A stretch of 64,000 bases of DNA, from the NCBI GenBank assembly GCA_022840405.1, contig JALHJR010000004.1, forward strand, positions 112,601 to 176,600, written 5' to 3'. How positions within the stretch are numbered: position 1 is the stretch's first letter; each line of letters begins with the position of its first letter. Below the pieces are notes generated by a model. That model ran no database searches and was not told where the DNA came from. It saw nothing but the letters and a program-made list of their open reading frames with translations. Made by a program: the position numbers and the translations under genes. The stretch is from Tepidanaerobacter acetatoxydans_A (GTDB lineage Bacteria > Bacillota > Thermosediminibacteria > Thermosediminibacterales > Tepidanaerobacteraceae). This document shows positions 51,452 through 60,093 of the stretch, piece by piece.

Positions 51452-53218
51452 ATGCCATTTGATGGGATAGCATTATTCGGAACAATATATGAGTTAAGAG
51501 AAGTAGTAACCGGAAGCAGAATAGTTAAAATCTCACAGCCGGATAAAAATGAACTCATTTTTACCATTCGAAGCAATAGACGGGAATATAAACTACTTTT
51601 GTCAGCTGATTCTATAAACTGCAGAATACATTTAACCGATGAATCGGCTAAAAATCCACCTTCCCCTCCCATGTTTTGTATGTTACTGAGAAAATATCTT
51701 TTAGGAGGTAAAATAGAAAAAATATCCCAAAAAGGTTTAGAGCGTATTATTGAAATAATAATACAAAACACAGATGAATTCATGCAGCCTGCAGAATATA
51801 AGCTCATTATTGAAATTATGGGGAAACACAGCAATATTATATTATTGGATTTAAATACTGATACAATTATAGATTCGATAAAGCGGATAAGTTTTGAAGT
51901 TAATCGATATAGAGAAATTCTTCCTGGAAAAGTGTACATGCAACCCCCGTTAGAACAAAAAACAGACTTGTTATCAGTCGATGATAACTATATTATTTCT
52001 TCCATTAAAAAAGCATCTATGTTGAAAAGTCAAAAAACTTTGAGCAGATGGCTTCTTGATAATTTTGCAGGTTTTTCAGGAATTTCATCTCAAGAGATTG
52101 CTTTAAGGGCAAACGTAAATCATAAAACCCCTGTTTTCAAGCTTCGTGATGATGAAATAAAAGACATTGTAAAAGTTCTGGTAAATCTACAGAAAGATTT
52201 GATATTGCACCGCTTTAATCTTCATTTATATTTAGCTCGAGATAATGGTCAGCCTATAGATTTTTGGATATTTCCTATGACTATGTACCAAAAAGAACAT
52301 GCACTTTCTAATCTTACGATAAATAATGCCGTTGACTCTTTCTTTTTACGAAAAAAAGAGCTTACAGTCTTAAATGCTGCAAAAAATCAGATTAAATCAG
52401 TAGTATTAAAGCACATGAAAAAATTAAAACAAAACTTGGCCTATTTAAAAGAAAGAAAAAATAGGGCTTCGGACTTTCAAAAGTATAAATTATGGGGTGA
52501 GATTTTATCTGCTAATTTATACCATATAAAGCCCGGCCAAAACCAAGTTAAACTGCCTAACTTTTATAACCCGGATGAAGATGTTATAATTCCTCTAAAT
52601 GAGAAACTATCGCCTGCTCATAATGCACAAATATATTTTAATAAGTACAAAAAATTGCAATCAACGAAAAAAATTCTTGAAGAAAGAATAACTGGTACGT
52701 TAAAGGAAATTGAGTATTTGGACAGTATCCTCGTAAATTTGGATTACAGCCAGAATATGGCAGACTTGTCAGAAATCCGGCAAGAACTAGAATCTCAAAA
52801 TTATATTAAGATACTTAAGAAAAAACAACAAAAAAATGCGGCCTCAGAGCCGTTGCGATTTAAATCTTCAGATGGTCTTATAATTTATGTAGGAAAAAAC
52901 AATAGGCAAAATGATAATCTGACTTTTAAGAAAGCAAGACCCAATGATTTATGGTTTCATACTAAAGATACTCCGGGCTCTCATGTAGTTATTGAAAGCC
53001 ATGGAAATGAACTAAGTGAAACTACTTTAGTAGAAGCTGCTATTTTAGCTGCTTATTTTAGCAAAGCTCGAAACAGCAGCAATGTTCCAGTAGATTATAC
53101 CCTAGTTCGACATGTAAAGAAACCTTCTGGAGCAAAACCTGGTTTTGTCATATACTATCATCAAAAAACTATCTATGTAACACCTGATGCAAATATTGTT
53201 TCAAAATTATCGTTTTAA
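51452..53218 (+). CDS. rqcH: Rqc2-like NFACT protein RqcH
   Basis: A 588-residue NFACT protein (also called FbpA/YloA). In Bacillus RqcH binds stalled 50S-nascent chain complexes and adds C-terminal alanine tails for degradation. The NFACT-N domain (1-about 200) starts MPFDGIALFG. A long coiled coil covers about 290-440. The NFACT-R domain near 455-560 has NDLWFHTKDTPGSHVVI. The Asp-Arg pair at residues 97-98 in Bacillus is Glu97-Arg98 here, a mild change. It is divergent from yicC and overlaps the convergent pyrR by 12 bp. AAGGAGG precedes ATG. Confidence 0.95.
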   Translation: MPFDGIALFGTIYELREVVTGSRIVKISQPDKNELIFTIRSNRREYKLLLSADSINCRIHLTDESAKNPPSPPMFCMLLRKYLLGGKIEKISQKGLERIIEIIIQNTDEFMQPAEYKLIIEIMGKHSNIILLDLNTDTIIDSIKRISFEVNRYREILPGKVYMQPPLEQKTDLLSVDDNYIISSIKKASMLKSQKTLSRWLLDNFAGFSGISSQEIALRANVNHKTPVFKLRDDEIKDIVKVLVNLQKDLILHRFNLHLYLARDNGQPIDFWIFPMTMYQKEHALSNLTINNAVDSFFLRKKELTVLNAAKNQIKSVVLKHMKKLKQNLAYLKERKNRASDFQKYKLWGEILSANLYHIKPGQNQVKLPNFYNPDEDVIIPLNEKLSPAHNAQIYFNKYKKLQSTKKILEERITGTLKEIEYLDSILVNLDYSQNMADLSEIRQELESQNYIKILKKKQQKNAASEPLRFKSSDGLIIYVGKNNRQNDNLTFKKARPNDLWFHTKDTPGSHVVIESHGNELSETTLVEAAILAAYFSKARNSSNVPVDYTLVRHVKKPSGAKPGFVIYYHQKTIYVTPDANIVSKLSF

Positions 53219-53743
53219 TATTACAACATTGTTTTCTCCATCTACTTCTTCTAATCTAACTTCTACTATCTCTTCCCTTGATGTGGGAACATTTTTTCCG
53301 ACAAAGTCAGGCCTTATCGGTAATTCTCGGTGACCTCTGTCTATGAGTACAGCTAATTGTATTGTTTTTGCACGGCCTAAATCCGCTAAGGCATCAAGAG
53401 CAGCTCTTACAGTTCTGCCGGTGTAAACTACATCATCTACTAAAACTATATCTTTGTTGGTTATATTGAAAGGTATTTCAGTTTTATGTACTACGGGCTG
53501 AGAAGTCAAACTTGATAAATCATCACGATAAAGAGTTATATCCAAAATACCTACGGGAACATTTACTCCCTCAATGGAAGAAATATAGTCTGCCAGTCTC
53601 TTGGCCAGCGGAACTCCTCTTCGCCTGATACCTACTATTGCCAAATTTTCTACACCCTTATTTTTTTCTATAATCTCATGGCTAATTCTAATCAAAGCAC
53701 GATTTACAGCTTGTTCATCCATTATGCGTGCCTTTTCTTCCAT
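53207..53743 (-). CDS. pyrR: Pyrimidine operon attenuator/uracil phosphoribosyltransferase
   Basis: A 178-residue PyrR, which binds pyr mRNA when UMP is high and favours termination, and has weak UPRTase activity. The PRPP loop is IVLVDDVVYTGRTVRAA. ITLYRDDLS and LIDRGHRELPIR are typical. The start at 53743 aligns with the Bacillus N-terminus; an upstream ATG (53755) is too close to the Shine-Dalgarno. The regulated pyr operon is not in the window. The lspA-rluD-pyrR order is common. Confidence 0.96.
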   Translation of the reverse strand: MEEKARIMDEQAVNRALIRISHEIIEKNKGVENLAIVGIRRRGVPLAKRLADYISSIEGVNVPVGILDITLYRDDLSSLTSQPVVHKTEIPFNITNKDIVLVDDVVYTGRTVRAALDALADLGRAKTIQLAVLIDRGHRELPIRPDFVGKNVPTSREEIVEVRLEEVDGENNVVILKR

Positions 53744-53830
53744 TTTTAATATCATTCCCTTCTAAATGTTCATATAGCAAAAAGCTATAGCAAAAATTAT
53801 AATAAATTTCCTTAAGATCTATTTATTTAT

Positions 53831-54757
53831 TTATTTATTTACTTTCCTGTTTCTTAAAATATTCAATATAAGACTCATATCATCTGGCAGTGGTGCTTCA
53901 AACTCCATATACTGATTATTGCTGGGATGGCAAAAGCCAAGTTTATACGCATGAAGTGCTTGCCCCTTTATCTCAAAGGGGACTTTTTTTCTTGAATAAA
54001 TAGGGTCACCGACAATCGGATGACCGATAAATTTCATGTGAACCCTTATTTGGTGCGTCCGACCGGTTTCAATAGCTACTTCAAGAAAGGTAAATTCATC
54101 AAATCTCTCCAACACCTTAAAATGCGTAATAGCTTCTTTTGAATTTTTTGCAGTAACTGCCATTTCTTTTCGTTTTATAGGGTGTCTTCCGATCGGAGCA
54201 TTTATTGTAGCTTTATCTTCCTGAACCTTGCCCCACACTAAAGTTTGATAAACCTTTTTAACTTCTCGACTCTTGAGTTGTTTCGAAAGATTTATATGTG
54301 CAGTATCATTTTTTGCCACAACGATTACTCCGGAAGTATCTTTATCCAACCTGTGTACTATTCCCGGCCGCATTGTGCCTCCACGGGCAGACAAATCCTT
54401 GGTATGATTAAGAAGAGCATTAATGAGTGTGCCTGAATAGTTTCCCGGAGCCGGGTAAACTACCATACCTCTGGGTTTATTTATAACAACAATATCCCTA
54501 TCCTCAAAAATAATATCCAATGGTATATCCTCTGGGTCTACCAAAGGCTGCAAAGCTTGAGGAACAGTAACAATTATTTGGTCTTCTTGCCTTAACCTAT
54601 AATTAGGTTTTACAATAGAGCCATTTACCTTTATCCAACCTTCAACTATACCCTTTTTTAAAAAGCTTCGGGAATCTTGCAGTTTATCAGCTAAAAAAAT
54701 GTCTAGTCGTTTTTTTTCGTCATCTCTCGTTACTGTAAATGCATATTTATTATCCAA
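53831..54757 (-). CDS. rluD: 23S rRNA pseudouridine synthase, RluD type
   Basis: A 308-residue pseudouridine synthase. An S4 RNA-binding domain occupies about 15-75, and the catalytic domain follows with GIVHRLDKDTSG, whose Asp is the nucleophile, and ETGRTHQIRVH. The start is TTG at 54757, after AGGAGG. It begins 3 bp after the lspA stop. Its 3' end runs into a short TTTA repeat (about 53820-53841), which places several in-frame stops in tandem. Confidence 0.93.
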   Translation of the reverse strand: MDNKYAFTVTRDDEKKRLDIFLADKLQDSRSFLKKGIVEGWIKVNGSIVKPNYRLRQEDQIIVTVPQALQPLVDPEDIPLDIIFEDRDIVVINKPRGMVVYPAPGNYSGTLINALLNHTKDLSARGGTMRPGIVHRLDKDTSGVIVVAKNDTAHINLSKQLKSREVKKVYQTLVWGKVQEDKATINAPIGRHPIKRKEMAVTAKNSKEAITHFKVLERFDEFTFLEVAIETGRTHQIRVHMKFIGHPIVGDPIYSRKKVPFEIKGQALHAYKLGFCHPSNNQYMEFEAPLPDDMSLILNILRNRKVNK

Positions 54758-54760
54758 AAC

Positions 54761-55222
54761 TTACCTCCTATTTTTGCTCTGCAAGATTCCCGGCTCTGCA
54801 CGAAAAGTTATAAGATATGCCAAAATTAAAGTACCTACAACTATAGCACAATCTGCTATATTAAAAACCGGCCAAATCCTAAAATCCAAAAAATCAACTA
54901 CGTAACCATATCTTAACCTGTCGATGAGATTCCCTACAGCTCCACCAAGGACCATAGACATAGCTATTCCGAGAATTTTTTCTTTGATTGGATATCTAAT
55001 CATTATAAATATAATTATTAATGTAATAATGACTGAAACCACAGCAAAGAAAAATATCTTGCCTTTTAAAATACTAAAAGCTGCACCTGTATTTTGTACA
55101 TAAGTTATGTGGAAAATATTTTTTATAACAGGAATTGAATCATATGGTTCCATTTTTCGTTGTACAAAATATTTCGTTACCATATCAGCTACCAAAATAA
55201 CTATACTCAAAATAATATACAA
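54761..55222 (-). CDS. lspA: Lipoprotein signal peptidase
   Basis: A 153-residue integral membrane aspartyl protease that cleaves prolipoprotein signal peptides. Four transmembrane helices are evident. The two catalytic Asp lie in GNLIDRLRYGYVVDFLDF and VFNIADCAI. The start is TTG at 55222, with GGAGGG 8 nt upstream. It has its own promoter and co-transcribes with rluD. Confidence 0.96.
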   Translation of the reverse strand: MYIILSIVILVADMVTKYFVQRKMEPYDSIPVIKNIFHITYVQNTGAAFSILKGKIFFFAVVSVIITLIIIFIMIRYPIKEKILGIAMSMVLGGAVGNLIDRLRYGYVVDFLDFRIWPVFNIADCAIVVGTLILAYLITFRAEPGILQSKNRR

Positions 55223-55255
55223 AACTGCTACCCTCCACAGCTTGCGTTTTTTTCA

Positions 55256-55284
55256 ATTATATAATACCCTGTTTTAAACTTCAA
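55256..55284 (-). promoter_or_regulatory. Promoter of lspA-rluD
   Basis: Minus-strand TTGAAG (55279-55284), 17-nt spacer, TATAAT (55256-55261). It lies just after the yteA terminator. Confidence 0.8.
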
Positions 55285-55285
55285 T

Positions 55286-55310
55286 GCAAAAAATGCCCAT
55301 ATAAGGGCAT
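55286..55310 (-). terminator. Terminator after the yteA-like gene
   Basis: ATGCCC (55293-55298) and GGGCAT (55305-55310) with a U-run on the minus strand. It also lies directly upstream of the lspA promoter. Confidence 0.82.
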
Positions 55311-55952
55311 CTATTTCCCAAATTCATTTTTATCATCTTCATCAGGGTCTTCTTCATCTATAATGTTATCGATCTTCTCTACTATACCTCTCTTTTCATC
55401 GCTATCAACATATGTTTCATTATAGTAAGCCGCCTCATTAGGTACATCTTGAGGACCATCAGATGTACCATATCTTGCTACATCTTGCCATGCATCTTCA
55501 CCATCATACTCTATTTCACCGGTGCCATCAAGAAAACTTCTGCCGAAAGGAAAATTGAGTAATTCTTCTTCAATAGGTCGTTTACTATGGTCACCCGACC
55601 TTTCTTCCGACTTTTTACAATCTACGCAAAAGGTCGTATAAGGTAAGGCTTTTAACCTCTCTTCTTCAATTATTTTTCCGCATCTTTCGCATCTCCCGTA
55701 AGTTCCGCTACTAATTCTATCCAATGCATGATTGACCTTCATTAATAAGAGCTTTGCATTTCCTTTTAAACCTTGATCTTTTTCCCTTTCAAATGTTTCG
55801 GCACCTAAATCCGCAGGATGATTATCATACCCTGAAAGTTCACCTACAGACTCTTTTAATGACTCATTGCTGTACTTTGTCAAGTTGTCTATTTGTTTCT
55901 CTAGTTCGTTTTTAAGCTTTTCGAGTTCGCTCTTAAAATAGTTTAGGTGCAA
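55311..55952 (-). CDS. TraR/DksA-type zinc finger protein, YteA family
   Basis: A 213-residue protein with an N-terminal coiled coil (about 3-30) and a C4 zinc finger (CERCGK, then CVDCKK, about 92-115) of the DksA/TraR class. The C-terminal half is acidic and matches the YteA group found in sporulating Firmicutes. DksA-like proteins enter the secondary channel of RNA polymerase; whether YteA does so is not established. The start is TTG at 55952, behind GGAGG. It follows the DUF5665 gene by 24 bp. Confidence 0.9.
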   Translation of the reverse strand: MHLNYFKSELEKLKNELEKQIDNLTKYSNESLKESVGELSGYDNHPADLGAETFEREKDQGLKGNAKLLLMKVNHALDRISSGTYGRCERCGKIIEEERLKALPYTTFCVDCKKSEERSGDHSKRPIEEELLNFPFGRSFLDGTGEIEYDGEDAWQDVARYGTSDGPQDVPNEAAYYNETYVDSDEKRGIVEKIDNIIDEEDPDEDDKNEFGK

Positions 55953-55976
55953 GCATTGACCTCCTTATTTGTAATG

Positions 55977-56279
55977 TTATCGTATAGAAATTTGTTTCTG
56001 GACAATCTCTACTATATCTGCAATAAATGTTCCTATAATTGGTAATTTCAAAATTACCATGCGTTGAAGTATATAAATAACAAAAGCACCCAGAAGGGTA
56101 AATCCTACGGCCATGCCGAAACCTCTAGCAATACCACCTAAGAAATTAACGTAGAGCACTTTTTTTGGATCTCTTAAAATTTCCAAATATTCCGCTAAGT
56201 TGAGTTTTTCTATTCTTATTGAAAGCTCATCGATTTTTTGACTTAAATCCTCAAAAATCTTTTCATTCTTATCACTCAT
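55977..56279 (-). CDS. DUF5665 small membrane protein
   Basis: A 100-residue protein with a coiled coil at about 5-35 and one long hydrophobic segment at about 44-75 that includes GGIARGFGMAVGFTLLGAFV. It matches DUF5665, a clostridial family near divIVA and ileS loci, of unknown function. In this position many relatives carry ileS, which is absent here. Confidence 0.82.
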   Translation of the reverse strand: MSDKNEKIFEDLSQKIDELSIRIEKLNLAEYLEILRDPKKVLYVNFLGGIARGFGMAVGFTLLGAFVIYILQRMVILKLPIIGTFIADIVEIVQKQISIR

Positions 56280-56346
56280 AAGGATTCCCTCTAAAATAAT
56301 TTATCCAACCAAGGTTTTTTTATTCCGGAATTTTAGTTTTTATAGA

Positions 56347-56970
56347 CTATTCTTCCTTTAAAAGGCTTATCTCACTTATATTACTTCTCTCATCAGGTGT
56401 TTCTTCGCTTAATGTTTCTTCGGCTGATACTTCTGCAGTAAATACTTGCTCATCGTCCTTGTCATCAGCAGCCGCAGCTTCCGAGGTAGATACCCTCAAA
56501 TCCAAAACATTATTACTAAATATATCCAGCTTCAGGCAATCCAGGTAATCCAATTGAGATTGAAGAAAATTCTTAAATCTCGTTTTGTATAAGTAAAACT
56601 GCCGCATCAATTCTTCATTTTGATTATTTATTTGATTAGTTTTTTCCTCAGCGTGCTGTAATATTTTATCCGCTTGCATAGATGCCTGCTTTAATATTAT
56701 TTCCCTTTCTTTCTGTGCATTTATCTTAACCTCTTCAGCAGTTTTTTCGGCTAAAATAAGGGTGTTTTTTAATGTAGCTTCAATTTCTTTATAGCTTTGT
56801 ATTTTTCCCTCTAAAAATTCAATTTGTTCTTTTAAATCTTTATTTTCCTTATATATTTTTTCGTAATTCTCTGTTAACCTTTCTAGAAACTCGTCCACTT
56901 CTTCCTTGTTATAGCCTCTCATAGATTTACTGAATTCTTTTTTTTGAATTTCCAACGGTGAAATATCCAC
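56347..56970 (-). CDS. divIVA: Cell division initiation protein DivIVA
   Basis: A 207-residue DivIVA that marks curved membrane at poles and septum. The N-terminal lipid-binding domain is intact, ISPLEIQKKEFSKSMRGYNK then EEVDEFL. A long coiled coil covers about 30-150. The last 45 residues are acidic and likely disordered. It lies in the classic sepF-yggT-divIVA order. Confidence 0.95.
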   Translation of the reverse strand: MDISPLEIQKKEFSKSMRGYNKEEVDEFLERLTENYEKIYKENKDLKEQIEFLEGKIQSYKEIEATLKNTLILAEKTAEEVKINAQKEREIILKQASMQADKILQHAEEKTNQINNQNEELMRQFYLYKTRFKNFLQSQLDYLDCLKLDIFSNNVLDLRVSTSEAAAADDKDDEQVFTAEVSAEETLSEETPDERSNISEISLLKEE

Positions 56971-56982
56971 TATGCCATCTCC

Positions 56983-57261
56983 TTACCAAAGAATCGCTAA
57001 CAATAATCTGATGATAATTCCTCGTAAAACATCCAGAAAAAGCAAGGCTAATATAGGCGAAAAATCGAGATAGTAACCAGGTCCCCTAGGTATAAATTTT
57101 TCTAAAAAAGATCTGAACGGAAACAGAATAGGCTCCGTAATTTGATAAATAACTCTATAAATATTTGAATTAATCGGATTTGGGAAAAATGATAAAATAA
57201 TCCGTATCGTAATCATAAAATAGAGAAACTGAAAGAACATATTAACTATCTTTAATAGCAA
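56983..57261 (-). CDS. YggT family membrane protein
   Basis: A 92-residue protein with two hydrophobic segments (about 5-22 and 63-90). The conserved TEPILFPFRSFL and RGPGYYLDFSPILALL blocks of YggT/YlmG lie between them. The family affects nucleoid distribution and division in some bacteria and plastids; the biochemical role is unknown. It lies between sepF and divIVA, as usual. Confidence 0.93.
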   Translation of the reverse strand: MLLKIVNMFFQFLYFMITIRIILSFFPNPINSNIYRVIYQITEPILFPFRSFLEKFIPRGPGYYLDFSPILALLFLDVLRGIIIRLLLAILW

Positions 57262-57274
57262 AATCTCACACCTC

Positions 57275-57709
57275 TCATTTTGAAATTAGAGATGATTTTT
57301 CCAAGTTGTATTCTTCCATATCAACTCCGGAAACATCTATATTGTCTGGTGCAAAAACAAATATTCCTGAGCCTATTTTCCTCGCAGTTCCGTTTAGTGC
57401 GTAAATACTACCCGCCATAAAATCCAATATTCGCTTTGCGTTTTCCTTATCTAGTTTTTCTAAATTCACTATAGCTGCTCTTCGATTCTTTACTTCGTCA
57501 GTTATTTCACGAACTTCTTCAAAGGAACTGGGTTTAAATATTACCATTTTATTCTTACTTGTTTGATGAATATTAATGACTCGACTTGCAGGTTTTTGCT
57601 CAGGCCTTACAATATAAGGCTCATAATTTTCTTTTTCCGGTTCTTCAGGCATTTCATCTTGAATGCCTAAAAAATACAGCACTTTTTCAAAAAATGTTTT
57701 TGTGCTCAT
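57275..57709 (-). CDS. sepF: Cell division protein SepF
   Basis: A 144-residue FtsZ-binding protein that tethers and aligns the Z-ring. An N-terminal amphipathic helix (MSTKTFFEKVLYFLG) binds membrane, a linker follows to about 60, then the SepF domain has IVNLEKLDKENAKRILDFMAG. ATG at 57709 is 8 nt after AGAGG; upstream in-frame starts are too close. It follows yggS. Confidence 0.95.
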   Translation of the reverse strand: MSTKTFFEKVLYFLGIQDEMPEEPEKENYEPYIVRPEQKPASRVINIHQTSKNKMVIFKPSSFEEVREITDEVKNRRAAIVNLEKLDKENAKRILDFMAGSIYALNGTARKIGSGIFVFAPDNIDVSGVDMEEYNLEKSSLISK

Positions 57710-57726
57710 TTTCATCACCTCTAAAG

Positions 57727-58419
57727 TTATTTTTCCCTAGACCCAAAAATACCTGTTCCAATCCTAACCATATTTGCCCCTTCTTCAACAGCCACTTCAA
57801 AATCATTACTCATTCCCATGGACAAATATTCCATGTTTACATTATCAATATGTGTTTGCTTTATATTTTCAAAAATTTCTCTTAATTGCCGAAAATACTG
57901 CCTTACATCTTCTGGATTTTGCTTAAAAGGAGCTATTGCCATTAAACCTCTGACCCTTAAATTTGGGAATAAGGCAATCTTTTCTATAAAGCTTTTAGTA
58001 TTATCCGGATCTACTCCATACTTTGTTTTTTCTCTGCCAATATTTACTTGAACCAGGACATCGACTGTTTGTTGTATCTGCTCGGCTCTTTTTTGTATTT
58101 CTTCAGCCAGTGGCAAACTATCGATTGACTGAATCATAGAAAATAAGCCAAGCGCCATCTTCACCTTATTTCTTTGTAAATGACCTATTAAATGCCATTG
58201 AACATTTCCATTTACCAATTCCTTTTTATCGCGGGCTTCCTGAACTCTGTTTTCACCTAATAAAACAAGACCGCTGTCAACCGCTTTTTGAATAATTTCA
58301 GGTGTAATTGTTTTTGTAACTGCTACTATATCAATATTTTCAGGGTTTCTACCCGCTCGCTCTGCAGCAAATTTTATTCTTGATTTGATGTTTGCAATAT
58401 TTTCTTCTAATAAAGACAT
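57727..58419 (-). CDS. PLP homeostasis protein YggS/YlmE
   Basis: A 230-residue alanine-racemase-fold protein that binds pyridoxal phosphate without known catalysis and balances vitamin B6 and amino-acid pools. The PLP Lys is in VAVTKTI (about residue 36). The phosphate and signature region is YLSMGMSNDFEVAVEEGA, followed by RIGTGIFG. It lies between the HlyD-like gene and sepF, as in many Clostridia. Confidence 0.96.
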   Translation of the reverse strand: MSLLEENIANIKSRIKFAAERAGRNPENIDIVAVTKTITPEIIQKAVDSGLVLLGENRVQEARDKKELVNGNVQWHLIGHLQRNKVKMALGLFSMIQSIDSLPLAEEIQKRAEQIQQTVDVLVQVNIGREKTKYGVDPDNTKSFIEKIALFPNLRVRGLMAIAPFKQNPEDVRQYFRQLREIFENIKQTHIDNVNMEYLSMGMSNDFEVAVEEGANMVRIGTGIFGSREK

Positions 58420-58430
58420 GCTATCCCCTC

Positions 58431-59618
58431 TTATTTTTTTAGTAAAATTTTATCTCCTGGTTTTAATCCATTTATAATTATATTATTTTCATTGCGAGCT
58501 GTGATTTCTATAGGTTTAAATTGTTTTTTACCTTGTTCTATTATATATACCCCTTCCTTTCCTTCATTAAAAAACAAACCAGTTGAAGGTATTATGTTAC
58601 CCGTATAAGTTCCGGTAACAACAAATACTTTTATTTTCCTCGAGTCTAGAAGACTATCTAAGCCTGTATTAACTAAAAAAAAGCCTATAGACCCGTCTTC
58701 GCTAATATTTATCAGCTTTGCTTTTATTTTTTCATTGCCATCATTACCATCGAGCAATTTTATATAGTAACTTCTTCCTTCCTCCATTTGATGTTCTAGC
58801 TTAAGTGCTAAATACCAAGTGAAATTATCTATTATTTTGACTACGGCTTGGTTTGTTTTGATGATTGCTGATAAATCCCTATCACTTGAATCATCGCTTA
58901 CAGCTTGCAATTGAGAATAGGTAAGTTCTCCAAGTGTATCAGCAACCAGCAAGTCTTCAAAACCATCTATATTTAGGCTTACTATCCCTGCAATGGGAGC
59001 ATAAACTACCGTGTCAGATTCATTTAATACATTTTTTAACTGCTCCAATTGTTCTTGTAAGACATCTATATTAGCTTTATTGGAATCAATTTTTTCCTGT
59101 TTTTCTTCCCTTAGTCTGGTCAGCTCATCTTCCAGTAATTTCGCCTTGCCAGAATCACTAATATCTGTGGCATCTTTTAGTTTTTGGGTAATATCTTCGA
59201 TGGATTTGTTAATTAGATTTAAAGATATCGATGAAGTATCCTCACTATCTTTTAAGGATTTTATTTTATCTTCAATTTCAGTTATTTCTTGCAGATAAAT
59301 CTCTTTTTTTCTGGCATCTATAGTAACTCTAAAAACCGGCGCACCAACCCTAACTCTTTCGCCTGAATCTACTAGCAATTCCAATTTGCCATTTGTCGGC
59401 GATAAAAGCACTTTTTCATTTTTTATAATAACAGCATCAGAAAAAAACCCTTTATCAATCGTTCCTTTTGACACTACATATGTTTTTATATGTAAAAAAT
59501 GATAGGCAGCAAAAATTATGATTCCAATAAAAAATAAAATCAGGATAGAACGCACTCTTAAAAAAAACGATTTTTTAGGCTTTAAATATATCACCTTTTT
59601 ATTAGAATTCTGATGCAT
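58431..59618 (-). CDS. HlyD/biotin-lipoyl-like membrane protein
   Basis: A 395-residue protein with one N-terminal transmembrane helix (about 22-43) and the HlyD periplasmic-adaptor plan: biotinyl-lipoyl halves around 70-100 and 205-225, with a coiled-coil hairpin at about 105-200 between them, then a beta-barrel. The Gly-rich C-terminal NGLKPGDKILLKK is typical of adaptors. There is no efflux pump next to it. In Clostridia this gene heads the yggS-sepF-divIVA cluster, so it may act in envelope or division processes rather than export. AAAGGTG precedes ATG. Confidence 0.85.
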   Translation of the reverse strand: MHQNSNKKVIYLKPKKSFFLRVRSILILFFIGIIIFAAYHFLHIKTYVVSKGTIDKGFFSDAVIIKNEKVLLSPTNGKLELLVDSGERVRVGAPVFRVTIDARKKEIYLQEITEIEDKIKSLKDSEDTSSISLNLINKSIEDITQKLKDATDISDSGKAKLLEDELTRLREEKQEKIDSNKANIDVLQEQLEQLKNVLNESDTVVYAPIAGIVSLNIDGFEDLLVADTLGELTYSQLQAVSDDSSDRDLSAIIKTNQAVVKIIDNFTWYLALKLEHQMEEGRSYYIKLLDGNDGNEKIKAKLINISEDGSIGFFLVNTGLDSLLDSRKIKVFVVTGTYTGNIIPSTGLFFNEGKEGVYIIEQGKKQFKPIEITARNENNIIINGLKPGDKILLKK

Positions 59619-59775
59619 CTTTCAAATCACCTTTTTGGGCAAAATACCAAGCAGACTTTATTAAGTATATGCTTTACAGTAAACTAAGCTATTATTTTAT
59701 ATGTTCTCCAAAAATAGGCATAATCCTCCTTTTAAGATTACTGCAGTTAAAAAAATAAAGCAAAAATTTAACGTT

Positions 59776-59815
59776 AAAAAGCCGCTTACCGGAAACGAGG
59801 TAAACGGCTTTTACT
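59776..59815. terminator. Terminator near the tRNA-Pro fragment
   Basis: AAAAAGCCGCTTACC and GGTAAACGGCTTTTA pair around GGAAACGA (about 59777-59815). It lies downstream of the tRNA-Pro 3' end on the minus strand, so it is probably the original terminator of that tRNA gene. Confidence 0.78.
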
Positions 59816-59926
59816 AAATTTCTATTAGAAATATCCTTACGCTTAAAAATTACACTTATATCAACCATTATATTTTTTAGTAGTCTATGGATAGCTACTG
59901 TAATCATCCTTAATAATTAAAAAAAC

Positions 59927-59974
59927 TGGTCTGAGTGGGGGGACTTGAACCCCCGGCCTCTAGAACCCCATGAT
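59927..59974 (-). pseudogene. 3' half of tRNA-Pro(GGG), probable att site
   Basis: Read on the minus strand, this is the 3' half of a tRNA. It has anticodon loop ATGGGGT (59965-59971, anticodon GGG with G37), stem TCTAG, variable loop AGGCC, T-arm GGGGG-TTCAAGT-CCCCC (59938-59954), acceptor strand CACTCAG, discriminator A and encoded CCA (59927-59929). The implied 5' acceptor strand would begin with C, and A73 and G37 also fit tRNA-Pro. Upstream of the anticodon loop no matching stem, D-arm or acceptor strand is found. Such a split is what an integrase leaves after recombination within a tRNA gene. Confidence 0.82.
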
Positions 59975-60050
59975 TATCAAAGGTTTCAAGGTTTACATGG
60001 CATAATTTAACCACCCGCAAAACCTAACCATCTGTTTTCAATTGTGCTAT

Positions 60051-60084
60051 TTGTAATTGTAACATAATCTTTTTACAATTACAA
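60051..60084. repeat. 11-bp perfect inverted repeat beside the tRNA fragment
   Basis: TTGTAATTGTA (60051-60061) and TACAATTACAA (60074-60084) with a 12-nt loop. It follows the 43-aa reading frame on the minus strand and may end it, but a clear U-tract is missing. It could also be a protein-binding site of the element. Confidence 0.85.
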
Positions 60085-60093
60085 GTGGTTTAC

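Noticed and set aside
51409..51939. 176-codon minus-strand frame
   Set aside because: It is antisense to the N-terminal part of rqcH.
53820..53841. TTTA microsatellite as a functional element
   Set aside because: A five-unit simple repeat at the end of rluD is most likely slippage; it only provides tandem stop codons.
59692..59907. 71-codon minus-strand frame after the HlyD-like gene
   Set aside because: It runs through a strong terminator hairpin, has no ribosome binding site and shows no protein-like conservation.
59927..60010. Intact tRNA gene
   Set aside because: Only the 3' half is tRNA-like; no 5' acceptor strand CTGAGTG, D-arm or 5' anticodon stem is present upstream.
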